Shown here piece by piece: positions 19,824 through 27,250 of a DNA stretch of 29,569 bases. Position 1 is the first letter of the stretch. Each line of letters opens with the position of its first letter. The translations under genes were made by a program, and so were the position numbers. The stretch spans positions 1-29,569 of the forward strand of contig MUYB01000043.1 of assembly GCA_002015125.1 (NCBI GenBank). Reading direction: 5' to 3'. Source of the DNA: [Haemophilus] felis (lineage in GTDB: Bacteria > Pseudomonadota > Gammaproteobacteria > Enterobacterales > Pasteurellaceae). The notes beneath the pieces are model-generated. The model saw nothing but the letters and a program-made list of their open reading frames with translations, had not been told where the DNA came from and did not search any database.

Positions 19824-22181
19824 ATGAAACAATACTTATTAAAAGTTATTCTACCTAATCAAACTGAAGCGCAAATTCTTTCTCTCACTGCCGAAGATAT
19901 TTTAGATTTAATTATTCAAGAAGATGCACAATATCAGCTTTTTGATAGTCAAGGCGAATTAGTCTTTGAGTTTGGTTACCCTGTGAATGTTGAAGACGTA
20001 GTGGCACACCTAGAATTTCAACCAAAAAACACCGCACATTTCCAACAAAATCTCAATAATACAGCAACAGCAATAGAACAGACCTTAGATATAAATGATA
20101 TTCGTGCTGAGGAAATTTTTCAGGTTAAACAAGGCAAAGTAGCACAGCCTCAGTCTGAACAACCTCAACCACAACCGTCTATTCCAGAGCCGCCACAGCC
20201 TCAACCTGAGCCAGAACAACCTACTCCAAAACCTGAGCAGCCACAGCCGCAACCTGAGCCAGAACAACCTACTCCAAAACCTGAGCAGCCACAGCCGCAA
20301 CCTGAGCTAGAACAACCTACGCCAAAACCTGAGCAGTCACAGCCACAACCTGAGCTAGAACAACCTACACCAAAACCTGAGCAGCCACAGCCAAAACCTG
20401 AGCAGTCACAGCCGCAACCTGAGCCAGAACAACCTGCACCAAAACCTGAGGAACCAGAAAAACCACCTGTTCCAGAGCAGCCAGAAACGCCACCAGCTAC
20501 ACCGCCAAAGGTAAGTTTGACTGTGAATGATATTACAACAGACAACACCCTCAACAAGCAAGAAAGCACGCAAGCGGTGAGTTTGTCGGGTGATATTACC
20601 ATCGAGAATGTGGAAGCGTCTGCGTTGAGCTTGAAAGTGCGGTTAAATAATCAAGAATTTAATGGCACAATCAGTGGTGGCACTTGGTCGGCGGAAATTC
20701 CAGCCAATATCGCAGCGGCGTTACCGCAGGGACAAAATCAGTTGATGGTGTCGGTAATGAAAGGCAATGAGACACTGGCGAGTGAGAACAAAGCTTTCAG
20801 CGTGGATACTGTGTTGGATGAGCCGCAGATTATGATCGACCCGATCACCAGCGACAATATTATCAGCAAAACCGAAGCTGAGGGGCAAACGGCGATCACC
20901 GTGTCGGGTAAGGTGATTAACACGCCAAACAGCAATGCCAAAGTGGGCGATCTGGTTACTATCAGCGTGGGCGAGGTCAGCCAGCAGGTGCAACTGATCG
21001 CAGGTAGTAAAGCAGGCGAATTGCTATTTTCAACGATGGTCGCCCCACAATCCTTAGCCGCTCATAAAATGCTGACGGTGCAAGTGCAAACCAGCGATAC
21101 GGCACAAAACCAAGCCACGGGCGAGGCAACGCACGCCTATGAAGTGCTAACCGAAACCAGCAAACCTGTGTTAACACTCAACGACATTGCAGGCGACAAC
21201 GTAGTAAATTTTGCCGAATCAAAAGGTATGGTGGCGATTTCAGGTACCGTGCAAAACGGCGTCAATGGGCAGAAAGTCGTGCTGACTTGCGGTTGTCCAA
21301 GCTGTACTGGTGTGAAATGGCAGGATGTGGAAGCCACGATTAATGATGGTACATTCAGTGTCAATGTGCAGGGAGCTAATTTAGTCGTCGCCGCCAAAGA
21401 TGGCAAGATGATCATCAAAGCCGATTACACCAAAATTGATAAGGCTGGTAATCAAGCAGAAGCAGATCCAGTACAGATAGAATATAGTGTTGATGCCCAG
21501 AAACCTAACGATCCTGTCATTATTATTATCGATCCTATTGCACAAGATGGTATTATTAACATTGAAGAAGCAAAAGAACAGAATATTACTATTACAGGCT
21601 ATGCTATTACTAAGCCTGGTGTTGTAGATACTGGATATTCAAGTATCACTATTGGTTCTCATAAGCAGAGTATTAAATTTGATGAAAAATTTAGATTTTC
21701 CACATCTGTTTCTAAAAGTATTTTAGAAGCCAATGAGGGGAAAATGCTCGTTGTTAATGGAGAATTTGAGAATGGTAGAACTTATGAATATCATCCTGTT
21801 AAATCTGCTCCAAACACCAACTCCCCACCTGCTTACTATCGCTTTGATCTTGATCCGCCAGCCCTTGAAGTGACTATCGATCCAATTCCAACCATCAACC
21901 TCGAAAAAGCCAAACAGCAGATCTCGCTCACGGGTACTTTCACCGCTGATCTCACCAAAGTGCAAGCGGAGAGTTTAGCCGTAGAAATTACACTTAACGA
22001 TAAGAAATATCAGCAACAAGTGCGGTTAGATTTAGCCGAAAAACGCTGGTTGCTCACCTTGCCAGCAGGGGAACTCACTTTCCAGCAAGGCGAACAGGTG
22101 CCTATTTCCGCTAAAATCACTGGCACTAGCCACAGCGGTAACGCAGGTGAAAACACCGCCAGCAAGCACTTACCACGTTGA
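19824..22181 (+). CDS. RTX/Ig-like secreted metalloprotease-adhesin, N-terminal part (frameshifted)
   Basis: First 785 residues of a protein that would total about 1,859 if one base were removed near 22160-22181. There is no Sec signal peptide, consistent with type I secretion through a C-terminal signal carried by the second part. Residues 1-106 form a conserved-looking N-terminal domain (MKQYLLKVILPNQTEAQ...). Residues ~107-229 are a Pro/Glu/Gln-rich stalk coded by 48-base tandem repeats. From 230 on there are about five Ig-like modules of ~100 residues, each opening with a pattern such as LTVNDITTDNTLNK, IMIDPITSDNIISK or LTLNDIAGDNVVNF. One module contains an unusual cysteine cluster CGCPSC. 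The frame ends at TGA after GENTASKHLPR, where the other frame reads ASTYHVDTIAPQ. A type I exporter is not in this window. Confidence 0.8.
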   Translation: MKQYLLKVILPNQTEAQILSLTAEDILDLIIQEDAQYQLFDSQGELVFEFGYPVNVEDVVAHLEFQPKNTAHFQQNLNNTATAIEQTLDINDIRAEEIFQVKQGKVAQPQSEQPQPQPSIPEPPQPQPEPEQPTPKPEQPQPQPEPEQPTPKPEQPQPQPELEQPTPKPEQSQPQPELEQPTPKPEQPQPKPEQSQPQPEPEQPAPKPEEPEKPPVPEQPETPPATPPKVSLTVNDITTDNTLNKQESTQAVSLSGDITIENVEASALSLKVRLNNQEFNGTISGGTWSAEIPANIAAALPQGQNQLMVSVMKGNETLASENKAFSVDTVLDEPQIMIDPITSDNIISKTEAEGQTAITVSGKVINTPNSNAKVGDLVTISVGEVSQQVQLIAGSKAGELLFSTMVAPQSLAAHKMLTVQVQTSDTAQNQATGEATHAYEVLTETSKPVLTLNDIAGDNVVNFAESKGMVAISGTVQNGVNGQKVVLTCGCPSCTGVKWQDVEATINDGTFSVNVQGANLVVAAKDGKMIIKADYTKIDKAGNQAEADPVQIEYSVDAQKPNDPVIIIIDPIAQDGIINIEEAKEQNITITGYAITKPGVVDTGYSSITIGSHKQSIKFDEKFRFSTSVSKSILEANEGKMLVVNGEFENGRTYEYHPVKSAPNTNSPPAYYRFDLDPPALEVTIDPIPTINLEKAKQQISLTGTFTADLTKVQAESLAVEITLNDKKYQQQVRLDLAEKRWLLTLPAGELTFQQGEQVPISAKITGTSHSGNAGENTASKHLPR
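20211..20450 (+). repeat. 48-base tandem repeats coding a Pro/Glu/Gln stalk
   Basis: Units start at 20211, 20259, 20307, 20355 and 20424 (last one partial; the fourth carries 21 extra bases). Each encodes a version of PEQPTPKPEQPQPQPE. Units one and two are identical, a sign of recent expansion. Copy number is multiple-of-three neutral, so changes would alter stalk length without shifting frame. Confidence 0.9.
20635..20643 (+). other. DNA uptake signal sequence (Hin type)
   Basis: AAGTGCGGT followed by TAAA, within the first Ig-like module of the RTX gene. Confidence 0.8.
22018..22026 (+). other. DNA uptake signal sequence (Hin type)
   Basis: AAGTGCGGT within the RTX gene. Confidence 0.8.
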
Positions 22182-25100
22182 CACTATCGCCCCACAGGTA
22201 GAACTAACCCTCACCGTAGGCGATGAGAACAAAGTCTCCACCACCGCCACAGGCAACATCACCCTCAAAGGCACCGTGCAAGGCGAGTTTAACGACAGCG
22301 ATAAAGTCACCTTAACCATCAACGGTACACCATATCAAGCCAACCTGACACGAGAAGCCGAAACCCAAAACGGCAACTTTACTGTGGAAGTGCCTGCCAG
22401 CGAGCTACAAACTGGCACGCCAGTGGTGCAAGTGGCGTTCCAAACCCAAGACACCGCTGGCAACCGCACCGAACTTAGCGTTGAGCAGCCATACAGCCTA
22501 ACCACAGGCGAAGTCAGCATTCAGCTCAACCCAATCACACCAGACAACCATATCAAAGTCACCGAACCGAAAGCGGGTAAAATTACGGTTACAGGACGCA
22601 TTGACGGCGAGGGCTTAGGCAGCAGCCCAACGGTCACCCTCAAGTTAGGCGAGGAAACCCTAAATGTTACGCTAGATAACCGCACTTTCACCGCTGAAGT
22701 GCCTGTGGATAAACTCAAAGCCAACCCGAACTACCAGCTCACCGCTACCGTCAACGGCACGGAGGGCAACACGGCAACTACCACCGCCAAATACAGCCTA
22801 AGCCCCGAGTTGCTAGCAAGCGTGGACATCACAGGCATTGGCGAGAATTTTGTGGTGGGGGCAGAAAAATTGGTTCGCATTTCAGGCTCAGTGGAGTTTG
22901 AAGGCACCTATGCTGTTGGCTACAACAGCCGTTTCTTGCGTACCGTGAAAGTGATGGTGGGCGAGAAAACCTATCTCACAGGTTTCAACGGCAAAGACCG
23001 CACCTTCTTCTTTGATGTGGCAGAAAAAGACATTCCAACCCTCAAAGGCAAACCGATTACCATTAGTTTTGACGACGATCGCTCAGGGCCTTATCCGAAA
23101 TTCCCTGTGGTGTTGGGTGAGCCAGAGCCATCTACAAACGCAAATCCTTTTTTACCAAAATATTATCCAACAAAAATTTTGGAGAATGAAAAACCTGTTA
23201 TCAAAGGATTTGAGCTGAAAGGTGAGGTCGTTAAAAATGGAGAGACTTACCATTTCAACGCAGATGAGCCGAAAGTTACCATTAGCGGCACCTTAACCAA
23301 TGCTAAAGAGGGTGATCAGGTAATGATTTGGGTGGGTGAGACCTCTTATCAAGCGGTGAGATCGGGCAATAATTTTACACTTACCCTGAATAAGAGCCAG
23401 TTAGCAGAACATCAGCAAGTGAAAGCCGTACTCACTACTACTAATAATCTGGGTGAAACCATTCAAGTCAGCGACCAAGAAGCCTTTGCTCGCCCACTTA
23501 CGGTGAGCAGTGCTTTTGTGAATAAGCACGAGAAAGTTGAGAAAAACACAGCGAATATTGATACGAACAGCCCAGACTACAATTTCCCATATTTTATTCA
23601 CGGTTTGGATTCTAATGCTTCTACTGGCTTCTTAAGCAAGATCCCTTATGGTGGAGGTGATAAACCTGTGACGTTAAAATACCATTTTGTTGATCCTGCG
23701 TTAGCAAATTCAGATGAAAAATACCGTGGATGGGGTGTTTCTTTAGATAAACAGAGCTATGTCGCCTACTCAGATGAATATAAAGGCATTATCCGACAAG
23801 CCTTAGCTAAAATTGGGAATTACATCAATGTAAACTTTGAAGAAAGTTCGGAATTCGTGAAAGGGAATGAAGGTATTCGCTTTTATCAGGCGACATTTAC
23901 TGGTACATCTGCAAGTGCAGCAGCTGTGGGCGGATACGGTAATGATGTGCATTGGAACACATTGAATGTTCGCCATAAAGATCCAAATGCCACTGAACAA
24001 GAAGATGCTTATCGCATTTCTACATTATTCAGAATTGCAATGCACGAGATTACTCACACCTTGCAAATGCAACATGCAGAATATAACCCAAGTTATACGC
24101 ACGTCCAAAGAGGCTTCGGTGAAGGAGATTACAGCTCAAATACTTACCACACTGAAGCAAAAGAGGCCTCTTCAGAGTTTACCCTAATGTCCTATCGGGT
24201 CAATAAAGAAGCGGAAGGTGTACGGGATCTACGTTTGTATGATTTAGCTTTCTTGCATTACCGTTTAGGCGTAAACAAAGAGCAACGAGCAGGTGATGAT
24301 GTGTATAGCTTCAGAGATTACGATTTCTACTCTGCTGACGGTGCCTTGTATATTTGGGACGGCGACGGCGTAGATACCTTTGATGCTTCCAGCGAAACCC
24401 AAAAAGTCTATGTCAATTTGACTCCAGGTTCTTGGATTTATAGTGGCGACAGCCGTGCTTCTCATTTAGTGGTGAAAGATCGGGAATACTATACGCCAGA
24501 GGGTGGAAAATGGGCGGCAATTCCTAATACTACAAAATTCTTTAATGAGTTAGATGGTCGAACCAATAGATTCGATGAAAATAATAGCAAAGGGCTAGAT
24601 CCTTGGTTTGTTAGAGAAGAGGATGTTAATCGCCTAGGCCCTCGCCCAATTTCCTTTATGAACTACAACAAAGGACAAGCCTTTATCGGCTACGGCACTC
24701 AGCTAGAAAATCTGATCGGCTCTAAATTCGGCGACACCCTTATCGGTAACAACGCTGATAACAACATTTCAGGTGGTGCAGGTGACGACATCATCAAAGG
24801 TGGCGAAGGTAATGACTACCTTGACGGTGGAGCAGGCAACGACCAACTTTACGGTGGCACTGGTAACGATATTTATGTGCTTGATAACGCACAAGATCGA
24901 GTACATGAAGATGAAAACCAAGGAGAAGACACCGTTTACGTCAGTTTTGATTACACTTTAGCGGCAAATGTGGAAAATCTGGTGATTTTGGGTAGCACAA
25001 GCGTCACTGCCAATGGCAACGCCCTAAACAACAGCCTCACCGCCAACAATCAAGGCAATACCTTAAACGGCGGCGAGGGTGATGACCGTTTAATTGGCGG

Positions 25101-25404
25101 ATTGGGCGCGGACACCTTAACGGGCGGCAGCGGTGCAGATACCTTTGTATTCAACACACTGCTCAATGGCAAAATCGACATCATCAAAGATTTCACCAGC
25201 GGCACAGATAAAATCGAGCTTTCTCGCCAAGTGTTCGATGCCTTACTGGAAAACACCACCAACCTCGCTGATTTTATTAAATACGACAGCGAGACAGGTA
25301 ACCTCAGCTATGATCCTGACGGCAGAGGCATGGCTGATGCCATTGTGTTTGCGAATTTGCAACGGGCGGCGTTTGATGTTAACCGAGATGTGGTGATTAT
25401 TTAA
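22147..25404 (+). CDS. RTX/Ig-like secreted metalloprotease-adhesin, C-terminal part (frameshifted)
   Basis: Continues the preceding gene in another frame. The first residues before ~STYHVDTIAPQ are probably artefactual. Residues ~10-455 hold about four more Ig-like modules. A metzincin protease region follows with HEITHTLQMQH (zinc ligands His633, His637, His643; catalytic Glu634) and a Met-turn LMSYRV at Met681, resembling serralysin-type M10 peptidases. The usual Gly of HExxHxxGxxH is Gln here. Calcium-binding RTX nonapeptides come next (GGAGDDIIKGGEGNDYLDGGAGND, in part, at ~24773-24870, and GGEGDDRLIGGLGADTLTGG, ~25070-25130). The C-terminal domain DIIKDFTSGTDKIELS is typical of peptidase M10 C-terminal/type I secretion signals. 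Function as a surface or secreted protease-adhesin is inferred. On its own this part lacks the N-terminal domain and a convincing ribosome binding site. Confidence 0.8.
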   Translation: MKTPPASTYHVDTIAPQVELTLTVGDENKVSTTATGNITLKGTVQGEFNDSDKVTLTINGTPYQANLTREAETQNGNFTVEVPASELQTGTPVVQVAFQTQDTAGNRTELSVEQPYSLTTGEVSIQLNPITPDNHIKVTEPKAGKITVTGRIDGEGLGSSPTVTLKLGEETLNVTLDNRTFTAEVPVDKLKANPNYQLTATVNGTEGNTATTTAKYSLSPELLASVDITGIGENFVVGAEKLVRISGSVEFEGTYAVGYNSRFLRTVKVMVGEKTYLTGFNGKDRTFFFDVAEKDIPTLKGKPITISFDDDRSGPYPKFPVVLGEPEPSTNANPFLPKYYPTKILENEKPVIKGFELKGEVVKNGETYHFNADEPKVTISGTLTNAKEGDQVMIWVGETSYQAVRSGNNFTLTLNKSQLAEHQQVKAVLTTTNNLGETIQVSDQEAFARPLTVSSAFVNKHEKVEKNTANIDTNSPDYNFPYFIHGLDSNASTGFLSKIPYGGGDKPVTLKYHFVDPALANSDEKYRGWGVSLDKQSYVAYSDEYKGIIRQALAKIGNYINVNFEESSEFVKGNEGIRFYQATFTGTSASAAAVGGYGNDVHWNTLNVRHKDPNATEQEDAYRISTLFRIAMHEITHTLQMQHAEYNPSYTHVQRGFGEGDYSSNTYHTEAKEASSEFTLMSYRVNKEAEGVRDLRLYDLAFLHYRLGVNKEQRAGDDVYSFRDYDFYSADGALYIWDGDGVDTFDASSETQKVYVNLTPGSWIYSGDSRASHLVVKDREYYTPEGGKWAAIPNTTKFFNELDGRTNRFDENNSKGLDPWFVREEDVNRLGPRPISFMNYNKGQAFIGYGTQLENLIGSKFGDTLIGNNADNNISGGAGDDIIKGGEGNDYLDGGAGNDQLYGGTGNDIYVLDNAQDRVHEDENQGEDTVYVSFDYTLAANVENLVILGSTSVTANGNALNNSLTANNQGNTLNGGEGDDRLIGGLGADTLTGGSGADTFVFNTLLNGKIDIIKDFTSGTDKIELSRQVFDALLENTTNLADFIKYDSETGNLSYDPDGRGMADAIVFANLQRAAFDVNRDVVII
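22679..22687 (-). other. DNA uptake signal sequence (Hin type)
   Basis: ACCGCACTT within the RTX gene. Confidence 0.8.
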
Positions 25405-25452
25405 TTCAAAATTTAACGAATTTAGTAATCCAAAAGATGGCAACATAAAATG

Positions 25453-25508
25453 ATCTACCCTAAAAAATATGGACTAAATAATTCGCTGATTAAGGGGTAG
25501 ATTTTTTT
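25453..25508 (+). terminator. Inverted repeat with T-run after the RTX gene
   Basis: ATCTACCC (25453-25460) pairs with GGGTAGAT (25495-25502) across a 34-base loop, followed by TTTTTTT. It could be a terminator or the trace of an insertion-element end. The remaining sequence to 25570 shows no gene. Confidence 0.5.
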
Positions 25509-25570
25509 ATGACTAAATACAACCGATTTTAGCAACTATTTTGTCCATTACACCGCTATAATTTGGGATA

Positions 25571-25602
25571 TTTTTAGGCTTGAGGAAACTCAAGCCTTTT
25601 TT
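25571..25602 (+). terminator. Strong intrinsic terminator (copy 2 of a duplicated element)
   Basis: AGGCTTGAG - GAAA - CTCAAGCCT is a perfect 9-bp stem with a GNRA tetraloop and six T, the best terminator for the plus-strand RTX gene. It is nearly identical to the terminator after the catalase. Confidence 0.85.
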
Positions 25603-25605
25603 GTA

Positions 25606-26919
25606 TTAATTTGATGAAGATAAATTTTTGTGAAGGAGCCAATTTATAATTTCTGGACTGTTAAAAACTAAATCCCAAGTATTATGTGGATTATTATTGA
25701 TAATGCCATAACCCCCTTCATTTTGAATATTCAATTCAGTATATCTAACTTGCTCGGATTTTAATTGTTCTTTTAATATATGGTAGTTGATACGAGATCC
25801 TTTAACTGGTGATACCTTGTCTTCTACGCTATGAAAAAACCAAATGGGTTTGTTTTTGAGCATTGATAGTTTTTCTTTTGTTGCATTTCCATCAATCCAT
25901 TCAACGCTATTGGCTTCTCTACCGCTCATTAATAAGGCGCCTGCAAAAAATTTTGGTCGTTTTTGTAACAAATACAGACCACCCTCAGCACCACGAGACA
26001 ATCCAACAATATATATTCTATTTTTATCAATATTAGGGTATTGAGATATTAGATTATCTAATATTTTAAAAATTAATTGATGGCGGTTATTCGTTTGCCA
26101 ATGTATCCCTTGATTATCAAATGGATCAAAAATATGTTCATATTGTGGGGCTACCACAAATCCTTCTTCGTATTGTAATGTTGAAATTGCTCCTTTACTC
26201 GAAAGTAGATGTGCTAGATTATCTTTCCCTACTTGACCTGAACCATGTAGAAATAGAGTAAGTGGGTATTTGCGATTGTTAGTTAATTTAGGTGTATATA
26301 GTCGATACCGTAATTTATTTTCTGATTCAGATAAACTTATTTCATGAAAAGAAAATTTATCTATATAGGTAATATTAGTATTTTCTCTGTTGACGGATAT
26401 AGCAATGTCTTCAGGCGTTAAAATATCACCATTGCTAAGGGATATTAATCCTTTTTGGGTGATTTTATACTGTAGTTCATCCTTATAAAATTGAGGTACT
26501 TTATTTGCTTGAATTTTCTCAATGGGAATAATTTCACCATTTTCATTTTTTGCTTTAAACATTATTTTATGATTGTTTTCTATTTTTAGACTATAAAAAT
26601 CAGAGTTTTTATCACGCTCATCCATCTCAATGATAATGAAATTACCAGATTTTGGCGTGTTTGAAATATTCGCCTCATTGTTTACATAAGCTTTTGTTAT
26701 GGTGCGTAACTCAGGAGTATTTTTATTAAAAGATGTTGTTACCTCGTATAAATTTCTCAAATCACTATTAGCAAGAACATTATTTTCATATTGTAGTGCG
26801 ATAGCTGTGATTTTGGCGCCCTTAGGTGTAACTTCTGCAATAAATGTAGTAGCTATATTTTTTGCAAAATTGGAAAAAGAGCAAAAAGATAAAAATAATA
26901 TAAAGATTTTTTTTAACAT
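25606..26919 (-). CDS. Secreted alpha/beta hydrolase (esterase/peptidase-like) with N-terminal accessory domain
   Basis: The 437-residue protein begins with a Sec signal peptide (MLKKIFILFLSFCSFSNFA). A beta-rich N-terminal region (about 20-200) resembles the Ig-like domains of some secreted esterases. The hydrolase domain follows, with an oxyanion strand YPLTLFLHGSGQVG, nucleophile elbow GLSRGAEG (Ser308), a late acid in HSVEDKVSP, and a candidate catalytic His in NNPHNTW. That is a plausible complete triad. The substrate is unknown: carboxylesterase, feruloyl-esterase-like or dipeptidyl-peptidase-like enzymes share this layout. AAGGAG lies six bases before the ATG. The gene is very AT-rich compared with the core genes and points toward the RTX gene, so acquisition by transfer is likely. 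Confidence 0.8.
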   Translation of the reverse strand: MLKKIFILFLSFCSFSNFAKNIATTFIAEVTPKGAKITAIALQYENNVLANSDLRNLYEVTTSFNKNTPELRTITKAYVNNEANISNTPKSGNFIIIEMDERDKNSDFYSLKIENNHKIMFKAKNENGEIIPIEKIQANKVPQFYKDELQYKITQKGLISLSNGDILTPEDIAISVNRENTNITYIDKFSFHEISLSESENKLRYRLYTPKLTNNRKYPLTLFLHGSGQVGKDNLAHLLSSKGAISTLQYEEGFVVAPQYEHIFDPFDNQGIHWQTNNRHQLIFKILDNLISQYPNIDKNRIYIVGLSRGAEGGLYLLQKRPKFFAGALLMSGREANSVEWIDGNATKEKLSMLKNKPIWFFHSVEDKVSPVKGSRINYHILKEQLKSEQVRYTELNIQNEGGYGIINNNPHNTWDLVFNSPEIINWLLHKNLSSSN

Positions 26920-26933
26920 CTGATTCTCCTTAA

Positions 26934-27003
26934 AAGGACTGAGCCCTGTACAATACAGAACACAGTCCTTAAAATAACAGTCTAACTTTTTGGGGTCAGA
27001 TCA
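26934..27003 (-). mobile_element. IS3-family (IS150-group)-like terminus, remnant, with leader hairpin
   Basis: Read on the minus strand from 27003, the sequence TGATCTGACCCCAAAAAGTT matches the general form of IS150-group ends (TG..CTG.CCCC.AAAAGTTAGAC). It is followed by a hairpin AAGGACTG / CAGTCCTT (26934-26970) with an inner CTGTA/TACAG stem and TTTT. No transposase frame follows; the hydrolase ATG is only 84 bases inside. The assignment is from memory of such ends, not a database match. Confidence 0.4.
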
Positions 27004-27017
27004 TTTCAGGCGGTTTT
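26985..27017 (+). repeat. Left inverted repeat flanking the peptide cassette
   Basis: Read as its complement, it contains AAAACCGCC, TGATCTG, ACCCC and AAAGT in order, matching 29538-29569 with a few substitutions and one gap. Confidence 0.6.
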
Positions 27018-27057
27018 GTTTTTTTTTTGTTAAAAAATGTTTGCAATCTTGTTTCCT

Positions 27058-27086
27058 TTGAGTTATCGTTTTGTTGGCTGTATAAC
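27058..27086 (+). promoter_or_regulatory. Promoter of the peptide cassette
   Basis: TTGAGT (27058-27063), a 17-base spacer and TATAAC (27081-27086). Transcription would begin about 27093, leaving a short leader of roughly 35 bases to the peptide ATG. Confidence 0.65.
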
Positions 27087-27126
27087 GTAGCTATTCGTAT
27101 TTTAGTTTGATTCAAAGGATCTCATT

Positions 27127-27183
27127 ATGCTAAGTAAAAAAATTTTATCAGCTAGTATTGCTGGTCAATCAATGGAAGGTTAA
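27127..27183 (+). CDS. Candidate 18-residue precursor peptide (microcin C-like / RiPP)
   Basis: Encodes MLSKKILSASIAGQSMEG, ended by tandem TAA TAA. A strong AAAGGA ribosome binding site sits seven bases before the ATG, and a promoter lies 40 bases further up. A terminator-like hairpin begins nine bases after the stop, followed by an E1/ThiF adenylating enzyme with a peptide-recognition domain and an MFS exporter. This order is the one seen in microcin C operons, where a tiny mccA gene is separated from mccB by a hairpin that keeps the peptide mRNA abundant. The peptide is basic and small-residue-rich in its middle. Known microcin C precursors end in Asn; this one ends in Gly, so either the chemistry differs or this is a leader peptide. 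It is too short for gene callers to report. Confidence 0.62.
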   Translation: MLSKKILSASIAGQSMEG

Positions 27184-27184
27184 T

Positions 27185-27215
27185 AAAAAAGCCAAGCAAA
27201 CGCTTGGTTTTTTTT
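27185..27215 (+). terminator. Hairpin between peptide gene and adenylating-enzyme gene
   Basis: CCAAGC - AAAC - GCTTGG with flanking A-run and T8 (27208-27215) is a textbook intrinsic terminator/attenuator. Partial read-through would give much more peptide message than enzyme message, as in microcin C operons. Confidence 0.85.
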
Positions 27216-27250
27216 ATCTTTTATACTTTTTAAAATTTAAGGAGATTTAT

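Noticed and set aside
20211..20450. CRISPR-like array
   Set aside because: Units are contiguous, without unique spacers, and in frame with the protein.
20201..20602. Gly/Ser/Cys-rich frame on the minus strand opposite the repeat region
   Set aside because: It is the shadow of the Pro/Glu/Gln repeat coding; no RBS or homology pattern of its own.
27038..27094. Short frame starting ATGTTTGCAATC upstream of the peptide
   Set aside because: It spans the promoter itself and has no ribosome binding site.
27158..27250. Longer N-terminus for the adenylating enzyme from a TTG at 27158
   Set aside because: It would run through the terminator hairpin and overlap the peptide gene; the ATG at 27251 has a strong AAGGAG and gives a sensible domain start.
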